Of a DNA stretch of 52,367 nucleotides, positions 42,800-51,284 are shown piece by piece (the first letter of the stretch is position 1; each line of letters begins with the position of its first letter). The notes below the pieces were generated by a model that saw nothing but the letters and a program-made list of their open reading frames with translations, made no database searches and was not told the origin of the DNA. The DNA comes from a bacterium BRH_c32 (GTDB lineage Bacteria > Bacteroidota > Ignavibacteria > Ignavibacteriales > Melioribacteraceae), in the NCBI GenBank assembly GCA_001516025.1, contig LOEU01000042.1, forward strand, positions 1 to 52,367. Direction: 5' to 3'. The translations under genes were made by a program, and so were the position numbers.

Positions 42800-44251
42800 A
42801 TGTTCAAGCTTCTCGAATTGCAATTACAGGCTCATCCGTTTCTTGGAGATCTAAATCTTAAGTTCACTGATGAAGGTGAACTGGAAAATGGCCCTTACAC
42901 AACTGTGATTATTGGTCCAAACGGAACTGGAAAAAGCGAAATACTAAGACTGATTATTGATATTCTGCGGGAGAATGACCAACACTTAAGAAATAAAGAG
43001 AAAACCAATCCTGTCAATTGTCGTTATGAATTATTAGTTAAACATGATAGTAAAATCTTTTCATTTAATAACAAGGGTTCTTTTTCTTCCAACCAGACTG
43101 ATTATAATGTTGCTGATGTATCATGTTTCCCAGTCAAGGTTATTGCAACCTCAATTTTACTCAATGATAAATTTCCAGTTGTCGATAGCAAAGATGATGA
43201 TATTTACCAATATGTAGGAATAAGACGAAGCCCTCAAGTTGCTGGGACCAGAGACCTTATTAAAAAGGTTGTTAAAAACATTTCCATTATTGCATCAAAT
43301 TCTGGTTTTGAAAAAAATGTTAAGTATTTACTAAAGTTACTTGGTTATACACAGCAATTATGGATTTCATATTATCCTAGAAGAAAACATATTTTCTTTA
43401 AGGGTGATTTAACAATTGAGAAATTCAGTGATTTTTATGAAAATCCTCATAAGTATACACAACGGAAAACCGAATCATGGAGCGTATCGTTTTATAAAAA
43501 AATAAAGGATAATGAAAAAGAACTCACTGAATTGATTGATTATATCAATTATATATCATCAAATTTGACAGATGTTAGTGCGCGCTCTAAAGCATATTTC
43601 ATAGATATTTTTGGAAAAAACAGAGACATAAAAAAAGATATTGAATTAATCGAAAAACTTGAAAGACTTGATTTAGTAAGTTATCCAGGAATTGATTTAG
43701 AAAAAGAAAAAAGCTTTGATATACTTAATGCAAGTTCGGGAGAATACCATCTACTAATTTCATTTTTGGGAATTATGACAAAGATAACACCAAATAGTTT
43801 GCTTTTATTAGATGAGCCTGATATTAGTCTTCATCTTAATTGGCAAATGAAATATATACACTTACTAAAAGAAAGCTTTAAAGAATACTCAAATTGTCAT
43901 TTCTTAATAGCAACACATTCTCATTCATTCGTATCAGATCTTGAACCTTCAAGTTCTCGATTGATTGGGTTGACGAGGGATGATGAAAATAAAATAACAG
44001 AAATTCCATTACCTAAAAACACTTATGGTTGGTCGGCAGAGGAGATTTTATATAAAGTGTTTCGTGTAAAAACAACTAGAAACTATTATTTGGAATCGGA
44101 TCTGAGAGATTTGCTACATAAAATAGCTAACAAATCAGAAGATAAAGATGGAATGAGTTCTATTCTTTCCAAAATTAAAAATCTCAGCTTCAATACTGCA
44201 GATCCAATAAACTTGATAATAGAAAAAGCTGAAGAGTATCTTAAGAAATGA
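42800..44251 (+). CDS. ptuA: Septu-like defence ATPase PtuA
   Basis: A 483-residue ABC/SMC-like ATPase with Walker A GPNGTGKS (39-46), an ABC signature-like NASSGEYHLL near 312, Walker B LLLLDEPD (Asp 338, Glu 339) and a switch His in ATHSHSF. The domain order, the length and a 4-bp overlap (ATGA) with a downstream HNH nuclease gene match PtuA of Septu. PtuA senses phage infection and controls the PtuB nuclease. An AAA-HNH pair from a related, unnamed defence type is the alternative. The ribosome site is AAAAGGGATCATAGA. Confidence 0.75.
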   Translation: MFKLLELQLQAHPFLGDLNLKFTDEGELENGPYTTVIIGPNGTGKSEILRLIIDILRENDQHLRNKEKTNPVNCRYELLVKHDSKIFSFNNKGSFSSNQTDYNVADVSCFPVKVIATSILLNDKFPVVDSKDDDIYQYVGIRRSPQVAGTRDLIKKVVKNISIIASNSGFEKNVKYLLKLLGYTQQLWISYYPRRKHIFFKGDLTIEKFSDFYENPHKYTQRKTESWSVSFYKKIKDNEKELTELIDYINYISSNLTDVSARSKAYFIDIFGKNRDIKKDIELIEKLERLDLVSYPGIDLEKEKSFDILNASSGEYHLLISFLGIMTKITPNSLLLLDEPDISLHLNWQMKYIHLLKESFKEYSNCHFLIATHSHSFVSDLEPSSSRLIGLTRDDENKITEIPLPKNTYGWSAEEILYKVFRVKTTRNYYLESDLRDLLHKIANKSEDKDGMSSILSKIKNLSFNTADPINLIIEKAEEYLKK

Positions 44252-44874
44252 TAAAACAAGCACAATACAATTTATCTCTAACAAGAAATGAGTTAAAACA
44301 ATTAGCCCAAATGAAAGATTGGACTGGGAAACAATGGGAAAATAAATCCAAAGATGAATTTATCATTAGCATAAAAACTAAAATTCGGCGTCAATTAGAA
44401 GACGTTCAAAAAACATGTTGTTATTGTGGTCTAAAACTTCGGGGGACAAGCAAGGGAGATATTGATCATATTGCTGCCAAAGCTCGATTTAGGCATCCTG
44501 AATTTACATTTACTCTTAAAAATCTAGCATTAGCTTGTGGTTGGAGTAATACATCAGAAAAGAAAGGGACCAAGGAAACAATAGCAAAGAAAAATAAAGT
44601 CTATTCCAAATGTGAATTCTTATTAGTTCATCCATATTTTGATAATCCAGTTGATCATTATGAGTGGACCGATAGTGATATCGAAATTTTAATTCAAGTT
44701 AAAAACAATTCAAGCAAAGCTTCATTTTCAATTAAAATGTTTGGTCTTGATACAACTGAAATGAGTGAATTAAGAGCTGCACAAGTATCTTATGAAAAGA
44801 AAAAGCTAGAACAAACGTTATCTGTTAATGATGAAGATTTAGTGAAAAGAACAATGGAATATAAACAACCGTAG
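44248..44874 (+). CDS. ptuB: Septu-like HNH nuclease PtuB
   Basis: A 208-residue HNH endonuclease: CCYCG (Cys 57-60), the catalytic DIDHIAAK with His 74, then HPEFTFTLKNLALACGWSN with the Asn of the HNH triad, followed by KKGTKE, as in the PtuB/retron-HNH group (usual form HxxPK, NL..AC..CN..KG). It starts inside the end of ptuA, so the two are made together. It should degrade nucleic acid once PtuA is triggered. The second CxxC of the zinc site has become CGWSN, a small departure from the family. Confidence 0.75.
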   Translation: MIKQAQYNLSLTRNELKQLAQMKDWTGKQWENKSKDEFIISIKTKIRRQLEDVQKTCCYCGLKLRGTSKGDIDHIAAKARFRHPEFTFTLKNLALACGWSNTSEKKGTKETIAKKNKVYSKCEFLLVHPYFDNPVDHYEWTDSDIEILIQVKNNSSKASFSIKMFGLDTTEMSELRAAQVSYEKKKLEQTLSVNDEDLVKRTMEYKQP

Positions 44875-45002
44875 TTTTAAACTAAGCAGTTCCAACCCGA
44901 CAAAATTTGATTATAAATTGAGAAAAGAGGCATGCTACCTCTTCTTTCACTCAGAATAGCCATTTTTTACTCAAAATCCCTTGAAATTAGCCTGTCTGAA
45001 GA

Positions 45003-45047
45003 AGAAAAGGCTCAAAAAGGTATAAATTACCAGTTGAAGCCTTTTTT
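45003..45047. terminator. composite hairpin terminator, possibly bidirectional
   Basis: AAAAGGCT (45005-45012) pairs with AGCCTTTT (45038-45045); an inner GGTA/TACC stem sits in the loop, and T's follow on both strands. It separates the Septu-like genes on the + strand from the small gene on the - strand. Confidence 0.65.
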
Positions 45048-45070
45048 GCTGTCCTAGGGCAAATAAAGCT

Positions 45071-45241
45071 CTACTTTTTCTCCCGTTTTCTGGTCTCTTT
45101 TTCAAGTACACCGGATTCCTTCAGAAAGATACCTATCTGGTGTATTTTCTTTTTTAGATCGGCAACCTCATTTTCCTTGGTTTCAAGTTGTTTAATGAGG
45201 CTGTCATATTCGGCTTTTGCCATCTGCGCTAAGTCTGCCAT
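45071..45241 (-). CDS. 56-residue coiled-coil protein, opposite to defence genes
   Basis: An ATG at 45241 follows CAGGAGTATAT, a strong ribosome site, and opens a 57-codon frame. The product is one long helix with heptads (YDSLIKQLETKENEVADLKKK) and a basic end (KETRKREKK). It lies alone on the - strand between the Septu-like and Gabija operons and ends at a terminator. It may be a regulator or an anti-toxin-like partner; function unknown. Confidence 0.6.
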   Translation of the reverse strand: MADLAQMAKAEYDSLIKQLETKENEVADLKKKIHQIGIFLKESGVLEKETRKREKK

Positions 45242-45496
45242 ATATACTCCTGTTTAGTGTAGAGTAAACTTAGCCGGTCAGTTGAAAACATGAAATGGAA
45301 GAAGTTGTAAATATTTAGCAGTTAATGGAGTATTTACCATAATAATTAAGAAGAACATTACAGGGTGCTTGAATTGCTTATAAAAATTTTAAAGCCGACA
45401 TAATTGTTCCATTTTTTGTTAAATTATTATAAAGAAACATTTTTATTATTTATGCGAATTTGCTCAAAAGCTTTAACCTTTTATAGGGGATAGAAA

Positions 45497-47518
45497 ATGT
45501 ACTTAAAGACAATTCAGATTAATAACTTTCGTCTGTTGAAAGAAGTTAAATTAAGCTTGCAAAAAGATACAACCGTAATTGTTGGAAGAAACAATTCAGG
45601 AAAAACAGCATTAACAGAAATATTTAAAAGATTTTTTTCAGGCAAAGCATCCCCATTTCATTTGGAAGATTTTAATCTCTCATCAGTAGACAAGTTTGTA
45701 GAAGCATACAAAGCTAAATTAGATAAAAAAGATGAAGATGTTTTGCGAGGTTTAATTCCTTCGATTGATTTGATATTAACAATAGATTATGGTGCTGATA
45801 AACTAAGTTATGGACAATTAGGTGAATTTATAATTGATTTAGAAGAAGATTTGTCTGAAGCAATTATTAAAGTTAGTTACCAATTAAAGGATGGGAAAAT
45901 TGATGCTTTATTTGAAGATGTAGCTGATTCAATCAAAGGTGATTTATTTGAAAAGCTTAAAGAAAGAATTCCTCATCTATTTGAGATTGTTGTATCAGCA
46001 ATTGATCCTACCGATTCTAATAATTATTCAAAAAAGGATTTAACTAAGCTAACTAATTGTGTGGGAGTTGATTTCATTAATGCTCAACGCGGGCTTGATG
46101 ATGCGACTCAAACCGAGCGAGATGTATTAGGGAAAGTTCTTGGAAGTATATTCAAAAATGCATCTAGCGAATCAGCTCCTGAGGACATGAAGAATAAAAC
46201 TAAGGAACTGGAAAAAGTTGTCGGTGAAATACAAACTAAAATAGATACGGATTTCAAAGATAGATTGAATGCTTTATTGCCAGCATTAAATCTTTTTGGC
46301 TATCCTGGCCTATCCGATCCAAACCTAAGTACTGAAACCAAGCTTGATATAAAAAATATTTTAGAGTCGAATACAATAATAAAATATCAACAAGCAAATG
46401 GTATATCCTTACCGGAGACATATAACGGATTGGGATCAAGAAATTTAATTTATATCTTATTTAGGTTATATGACTTCTTTAAGAAATACCAATCAAACCC
46501 GATAAATTATCAGAACCATATTATTTTTATTGAAGAACCGGAAGCACATCTACACCCTCAAATGCAAGAAGTATTTATTCGAAAGCTATATGAAATAGCT
46601 AATAAGTTTTCTAAAGAATTGAATGAAGAAAAACGATGGCCAGTTCAATTTGTGGTCAGTACTCATAGTACACATATAGCAAATGAATCTTCTTTTGAAT
46701 CAATAAGATATTTTTTCACTAAACCAGAACATAAATGTCAGGCTTTTATAAAGGACTTAAATGAAGAATTTGTTAAAGACGACAGGAAAGAAGACCGAGA
46801 ATTCATCCAAAAGTATTTAACATTGACTAAATGTGATCTATATTTTGCCGATAAAGCTATGTTAATCGAGGGCCCGACTGAAAGAATAATTATGCCAGCA
46901 TTAATTAGAAAATATGATGCTTTATCAAATAGTAATGTTTTGTCAAGTCAATATATATCAGTAGTTGAAATTGGCGGGGCCTATGCGCATCATTTTTTTA
47001 AGTTCTTGGATTTTCTTGAATTAAAGACTTTAATAATAACAGACTTGGATTCTGTAGATAAAAACGATTCTAATAAATCGTGTATGGTTAGTAAGGGAAC
47101 ACATACCAGTAATGCCGGAATTAAAAATTGGTTTAGAGAGAAAGATGATTTAATTGACTTAGATACAATTAATAAAAAGAAAAATGAAGATAAGATTAAT
47201 GGTTTTAGACGAATAGCTTATCAGATTCCAGAAGAGGGAAAAATAATAATCGGTCGTAGTTTTGAAGATGCTTTTATCCTTGCGAACCCAAAATTGTTTG
47301 ATGTTGATAATGCAGATGAAACAATACTTGAAGCTGCCGTATACAACAAGGCAGCAGAATATAAAAGTAAAAAGACTGATTTTGCTATTCAATATGCCTT
47401 TACTGACGCCGCATGGATTATTCCTAAGTATATTAAAGAAGGATTAGGTTGGTTGTCTGAAAATATGAATGAGGTTATTGTAAAAAAAAACGAAATCGGG
47501 GTAAAAGAAAATGAGTAA
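45497..47518 (+). CDS. gajA: Gabija GajA, OLD-family ATPase/nuclease
   Basis: A 673-residue OLD-family protein: Walker A GRNNSGKT (30-37), a long coiled-coil insert, Walker B region EEPEAHLHPQ (Glu 346/347), and a C-terminal Toprim nuclease with LIEGPTE (Glu 458, Glu 462) and ITDLDS (Asp 516/518). The following UvrD-like helicase gene overlaps by 8 bp, which defines Gabija. GajA nicks specific DNA and is held back by nucleotides, so nucleotide loss during phage replication sets it off. It is longer than the B. cereus prototype (about 580). Confidence 0.88.
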   Translation: MYLKTIQINNFRLLKEVKLSLQKDTTVIVGRNNSGKTALTEIFKRFFSGKASPFHLEDFNLSSVDKFVEAYKAKLDKKDEDVLRGLIPSIDLILTIDYGADKLSYGQLGEFIIDLEEDLSEAIIKVSYQLKDGKIDALFEDVADSIKGDLFEKLKERIPHLFEIVVSAIDPTDSNNYSKKDLTKLTNCVGVDFINAQRGLDDATQTERDVLGKVLGSIFKNASSESAPEDMKNKTKELEKVVGEIQTKIDTDFKDRLNALLPALNLFGYPGLSDPNLSTETKLDIKNILESNTIIKYQQANGISLPETYNGLGSRNLIYILFRLYDFFKKYQSNPINYQNHIIFIEEPEAHLHPQMQEVFIRKLYEIANKFSKELNEEKRWPVQFVVSTHSTHIANESSFESIRYFFTKPEHKCQAFIKDLNEEFVKDDRKEDREFIQKYLTLTKCDLYFADKAMLIEGPTERIIMPALIRKYDALSNSNVLSSQYISVVEIGGAYAHHFFKFLDFLELKTLIITDLDSVDKNDSNKSCMVSKGTHTSNAGIKNWFREKDDLIDLDTINKKKNEDKINGFRRIAYQIPEEGKIIIGRSFEDAFILANPKLFDVDNADETILEAAVYNKAAEYKSKKTDFAIQYAFTDAAWIIPKYIKEGLGWLSENMNEVIVKKNEIGVKENE

Positions 47519-49250
47519 TCCGGCAATACAAGCATCAAAAGAAGCACTTATAAAATTATATAAAGTAATTGATAACAACCAAAGCTTTCGGTTTGAAGCT
47601 GGAGCTGGCGCGGGAAAAACCTATTCTTTGATTAAAGCCCTCCATTATTTAATGCAAATAAAATCTTTATCACTTTCAAAAAACAATCAACAAATAGCGT
47701 GTATAACTTATACTAATGTTGCTGTAAAAGAAATCAGTAGTCGAACAGATAATCATCCAATAATATTTGCCGGTACTATTCATTCATTTTGTTGGAGTAT
47801 AATAAAAGATTTACAGAAACAAATGCGCATTATTATTCCAACGCTTAGTGATAATTGGAAAAATCGAGTTGAAGAATCTGGTGGAATTAAGGAACAGGTT
47901 GTAAAATATGATCTTGGATATCCAAGTTGTTCTGAAAAAGAAATTAGTCTATATCATGATGATGTAATTAGAATATTTTCAACATTATTAGCGAATGCTA
48001 AATTCAAGGCGCTTTTATATAGTAAATATCCTATGATATTCATAGACGAGTATCAGGATACTAATAAGTTGTTAGCCGAATCAATTGTTACCAAATTAAT
48101 TGTAAATGATAGTCGCTTTATGGTTGGATTTTTTGGTGATCATTGGCAAAAAATTTATGGTACTGGTACTTTTGCTTTTTTTGATACAGCCAAAGATAAA
48201 ATTACTGAAATTAGTAAAAATGCTAATTTTAGATCTGACAATAACATTGTACAATCATTAAATAAGATTAGAACAGAATTACCTCAAAATCCACAAGACC
48301 CTGATTCGTTAGGTGAAATAAATATTTTTATTACGAATTCATGGAGAGGTAATCGAAGAACAGGCGGACATTGGCAGGGAGATTTACCAGCTGATATTGC
48401 TCATAATTATTTAATAGATGTAAGAGCAAGACTTGAGAAGTCAGGTTGGGATTTTGATCCATTAAAAACCAAAATATTAATGTTGACCAATAACGTATTA
48501 GCCGAAGAACAGGGATATAGAAATCTTGCTTCAATCTTTACGAATACAGATGACTATTTAAAGAAAAATGATAATTACATTTCTTTTCTTATAGATGTTG
48601 TTGAACCTATATGTGAATCATTCGAGAATAAAAAATATGGAGAGATGTTTAAATATATTACTGCTGGTACGGTAAGCATAAATAAACATGATGATAAGAA
48701 AGTTTGGAATAATGCAATTAAAAGACTTATTGAGATTCGAAAAAGCGGAACCATAGGCGATGTTATTGATTACTTAAAAATAACCGAAAAACCCAAAGTA
48801 TCAATAAATCTTGAATCTATCGAGATTAGATATGGGCAATTGAAATCTGTTGCGGAAATGGAGGAGGAAAACAAATCTTTTTATGATAAAATTACCCAAA
48901 TAAGATCGACTCCCTATTCTGAACTTATAGCATTGTCTAAATATTTAGATGATGAGACTCCATTTTCAACCAAACATGGTGTAAAAGGAGCAGAGTTTGA
49001 AAATGTTTTAGTTGTCCTTGGAAGAGGTTGGAACAATTATAACTGGAATGATTTTTTAGAATGGTCTAATTCCGGTGTTGTAAAAGGAAGAGAAGAAGCT
49101 TATGAAAGAAACAGAAATCTGTTCTATGTTTCAATAACAAGGTCACAAAAACGATTGGCTTTATTATTTACTCAATCATTATCAACTTCAGCTTTGACGA
49201 TACTTAAAACATGGTTTGGAGAAGATAATATTAAAGATATTTCTTTATGA
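47511..49250 (+). CDS. gajB: Gabija GajB, UvrD-like helicase
   Basis: A 579-residue superfamily 1 helicase: Walker A GAGAGKT (31-37), ITYTNVAVKEI (motif Ia), motif II IDEYQD (Asp 179, Asp 183), KHGVKGAEFENVLVV (motif V) and YVSITRSQKRLALL (motif VI). It is coupled to gajA by an 8-bp overlap with GGGGTAAAAGAAA as ribosome site. In known Gabija, GajB responds to DNA ends and hydrolyses nucleotides, which activates GajA. All helicase motifs are intact. Confidence 0.88.
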   Translation: MSNPAIQASKEALIKLYKVIDNNQSFRFEAGAGAGKTYSLIKALHYLMQIKSLSLSKNNQQIACITYTNVAVKEISSRTDNHPIIFAGTIHSFCWSIIKDLQKQMRIIIPTLSDNWKNRVEESGGIKEQVVKYDLGYPSCSEKEISLYHDDVIRIFSTLLANAKFKALLYSKYPMIFIDEYQDTNKLLAESIVTKLIVNDSRFMVGFFGDHWQKIYGTGTFAFFDTAKDKITEISKNANFRSDNNIVQSLNKIRTELPQNPQDPDSLGEINIFITNSWRGNRRTGGHWQGDLPADIAHNYLIDVRARLEKSGWDFDPLKTKILMLTNNVLAEEQGYRNLASIFTNTDDYLKKNDNYISFLIDVVEPICESFENKKYGEMFKYITAGTVSINKHDDKKVWNNAIKRLIEIRKSGTIGDVIDYLKITEKPKVSINLESIEIRYGQLKSVAEMEEENKSFYDKITQIRSTPYSELIALSKYLDDETPFSTKHGVKGAEFENVLVVLGRGWNNYNWNDFLEWSNSGVVKGREEAYERNRNLFYVSITRSQKRLALLFTQSLSTSALTILKTWFGEDNIKDISL

Positions 49251-49303
49251 AATGATATTTACATCTTCCCAAAATAACCTTCAGTTGTAATAGTCACTAT
49301 ATA

Positions 49304-49360
49304 ATCTGACACTTCTGTAAAAATGTAATAAATTATAAATAGCAGAAGGAGAAGTCAGAT
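49304..49360 (+). terminator. hairpin after gajB, candidate terminator
   Basis: ATCTGAC (49304-49310) pairs with GTCAGAT (49354-49360) and CTTCTG (49312-49317) with CAGAAG (49343-49348), and GTTTTAG follows. It lies 54 nt after gajB. The sequence also resembles the end of an insertion sequence, so it could be a scar rather than a dedicated terminator. Confidence 0.4.
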
Positions 49361-49511
49361 GTTTTAGTTCTCATAAGGAGCTTGCCAAAGCGAGCACTCT
49401 CTCTATATTTTGTTGAACCAAATATTATCCATTAAAAAACCTTTTAACTCCCTGATATTTAGAGACTTAATTATATTCAGTTCTATGTAGAAACCTTTTT
49501 CCGACTAATAA

Positions 49512-49721
49512 CTTCCCACCCTAGATGTTCGGGTCCCCCCACCAGAATCAATTGATGCAATATTCAATGATTTTTATCGCTTATCAAAGCGTCTGTTTAT
49601 TCGGGATTTATTTTGTCGATTGTGTGATGAACAAATCAGGTCGCCGGTTGTTAAGGTTAAAACATTGCCGGCACTTTTTTCATCTATCCACCCCACAGGA
49701 TTTAAAGGAATAGTTTTATAA
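49512..49721 (+). pseudogene. C-terminal fragment of an unknown protein
   Basis: A 69-codon frame without a start codon (TAA stands just before it) encodes a chain of natural composition: ESIDAIFNDFYRLSKRLFIR, then CRLCDEQIRSP and LFSSIHPTGFKGIVL, ending in TAA. It reads like the tail of a larger protein cut off upstream, perhaps of a transposase or phage-type protein. It occupies the 860-bp gap after gajB. No family named. Confidence 0.35.
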
Positions 49722-49774
49722 GACTGCCTATTTATCCAATTCCTAAACGCAGTCAGGTTTCAATGTAAATAAAA

Positions 49775-49872
49775 AAGCAATATTCTGAGTTAATCTGCAC
49801 GCTGCCGACGGGGGAACGCCAAACAACGAACAAGAGTGATTAGCTCATAATACTGCTTTCTGTTCCCCCGTC
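49775..49872 (+). other. two interleaved inverted repeats (A-B-A'-B')
   Basis: A (49775-49795) pairs with A' (49838-49858) in 18 Watson-Crick pairs plus one G-U of 21. B (49807-49817) pairs with B' (49862-49872) in 11 of 11. The order A, B, A', B' means that both cannot form as simple hairpins. Only 3 nt join A' and B', too short to span helix A, so a pseudoknot is unlikely and mutually exclusive folds are expected. T-rich DNA after B' would make the B hairpin terminator-like. Confidence 0.5.
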
Positions 49873-50109
49873 TTATATTTTAAACTACTCTTTTATTTTA
49901 CAACTAACCGTTTTGTTTGTCAAGAGCTATGATTATCTAGTCCGGTAGCCGGAGATATGGACATGTCCAATATTCTAGCTAAAGGACTGATTAAATTATA
50001 ACATGGTTTACAAATATGTCAAAGAGCTTTTAAATATTTATTTAAGAATTGGACTTAAGGAGAAGTAGCATATTAATTTTAAACAGTAAAAAAATATAAT
50101 GAGGAAATC

Positions 50110-50430
50110 ATGGATAATAATTTTCTGAAAATAGAGCTCACTGGATCCACTTCAAAATCAACAAGCTTGTTGAAAGATGGTATTGCGAAAATTAAAGAAC
50201 TTAACAAAGCTCGTATTATAAAAAAGAATTGTAAATCATTAAGCCCCGAAGAAAATATGCTTATCAAAAATGATTATTTAAATAATGGATTGACGATTAC
50301 AAGATTACGAATAGAGAATTATATTGTAAACAGTTTAGTAAAAAAGGGCGTTATTATTCAATATGGAATTGCAGGCAGTAAATATGTTTTATCCGATGTA
50401 GCTGTAAAATATTTTTATCAAAATAAATAA
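50110..50430 (+). CDS. small winged-helix-like protein
   Basis: A 106-residue protein with AATGAGGAAATC before its ATG. The C-terminal 55 residues read as a helix-turn-helix with a wing (SPEENMLIKNDYL, RLRIENYIVNSLVKKGVI, GSKYVLSDVAVKYF), similar to the C-terminal unit of superinfection-exclusion-B-type proteins. The N-terminal part is Ser/Lys-rich. It could regulate the palindromic site 24 bp past its stop. The fold is a judgement by eye. Confidence 0.5.
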   Translation: MDNNFLKIELTGSTSKSTSLLKDGIAKIKELNKARIIKKNCKSLSPEENMLIKNDYLNNGLTITRLRIENYIVNSLVKKGVIIQYGIAGSKYVLSDVAVKYFYQNK

Positions 50431-50453
50431 TCTTGTAATCATTAAAACAAGGA

Positions 50454-50495
50454 TTGAATTTTTAATTAAGTGTGATATAATAAAACATATCACAC
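50454..50495 (+). promoter_or_regulatory. promoter overlapped by a perfect 9-bp palindromic operator
   Basis: TTGAAT (50454-50459), 16-nt spacer, TATAAT (50476-50481). The inverted repeat GTGTGATAT (50470-50478) / ATATCACAC (50487-50495) covers the -10 box, so a bound dimeric protein would block initiation. Downstream are 187 bp of leader and the small gene at 50683. Confidence 0.6.
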
Positions 50496-50682
50496 ATTTA
50501 TTATAGCCAAATCCAAAATCTTCAATGGTAGGATAGTGATAGATTGTATCAAAAATAAGCGAAGACCAACCATAAGAATTTATAGCCGATCCTAAGAAAA
50601 TCTTCCAATCAATTCCAATCGTTTCCAATGCCCTTTAACAACATATAAAATAGTTTTCCTTTGTAATTAAACAGAGGATAAA

Positions 50683-50877
50683 ATGGCACGAACATTTCTT
50701 CAAGAAATCGCCCACCAGATTTTTTACACTCCCCCAAAACACAAACATCCAAATAACCGCAAACCCCGAAACAGGGATTACGAAAAAGTAATGTACAAAC
50801 TAAAACAGGCGGCCTTTGAAAACAAGAAGGCATTTGAAATAGCTCAACTAAGAGCTAAAAGTAGAGGCTGGATTTAA
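50683..50877 (+). CDS. small basic protein
   Basis: A 64-residue protein with CAGAGGATAAA before the ATG. It begins ARTFLQEIAHQIFY, has a basic Pro/Asn stretch (KHKHPNNRKPRNRDYEK) and ends in a helix (FENKKAFEIAQLRAKSRGW). It could bind nucleic acid. It lies between the regulated promoter and the excision/integration genes, a place where small control proteins are common. No family known. Confidence 0.5.
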   Translation: MARTFLQEIAHQIFYTPPKHKHPNNRKPRNRDYEKVMYKLKQAAFENKKAFEIAQLRAKSRGWI

Positions 50878-50912
50878 TGTGGCGCAATCAAGATGTGCCA
50901 GCGAAATACTTC

Positions 50913-50935
50913 CCGGTGGCATTACACCACCGGGG
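50913..50935. other. GC-rich perfect hairpin
   Basis: CCCGGTGG (50913-50920) pairs with CCACCGGG (50928-50935) around a 7-nt loop, unusually GC-rich for this DNA. AGCCA/TGGCT (50952-50972) and TAGGC/GCCTA (50978-50997) hairpins follow. No U-run follows on the + strand. These may form a control or transfer-type site between the small gene and the excisionase gene. Confidence 0.4.
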
Positions 50936-50981
50936 GGTGTCTAAACCAATAAGCCATTACAACCTACTGGCTTTTAATAGG

Positions 50982-51158
50982 CTACCTGCGAGGCCTAAGT
51001 CCGGACAGAAAAACCTCTCTGTTAAACAAAATCGCACCTGCAATTCTAGTGTAACCAGGGATTTTCTCCTTTCGTTGATAAACCCACTTATTGCACTTTC
51101 CAAGCATTACAGCCACCTCTTTAACAGAGAAAAATTTGGCTTCAATCGGGGTATCCAT
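50982..51158 (-). CDS. excisionase-like HTH protein
   Basis: A 58-residue protein on the - strand. The ATG at 51158 has TAGGAG 8 nt upstream; the TTG at 51182 would only add an unlikely leader. The chain is a MerR/AlpA-type winged helix (HTH_17): FFSVKEVAVMLGKCNKWVYQ, then IPGYTRIAGAILFNREVFLSGL. Such proteins bind att DNA and steer integrases towards excision. It is divergent from the integrase gene 127 bp away, so the two share a control region. Confidence 0.78.
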   Translation of the reverse strand: MDTPIEAKFFSVKEVAVMLGKCNKWVYQRKEKIPGYTRIAGAILFNREVFLSGLRPRR

Positions 51159-51284
51159 AAGATTAACTCCTACGCTCCCCAACCTCCTTTTTTTGTTTTA
51201 CATAGTCGCACACCTAAAACCACCACATACATACCCATTAATTTTTCCACGAAAAGAATTTAACGATTTATAGGAGATTTAACA

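Noticed and set aside
49525..49713. 62-residue ORF starting at ATG 49525
   Set aside because: Another frame of the same stretch (49512-49721) has much more natural protein composition, so this one looks like a shadow.
49775..49872. H-type pseudoknot
   Set aside because: The 3-nt joint between A' and B' cannot cross a 21-bp helix, so mutually exclusive hairpins are reported instead.
50877..51263. 128-residue + strand ORF opposite the excisionase gene
   Set aside because: It has no domain-like composition and spans hairpins. The - strand frame inside it has a ribosome site and a clear HTH pattern.
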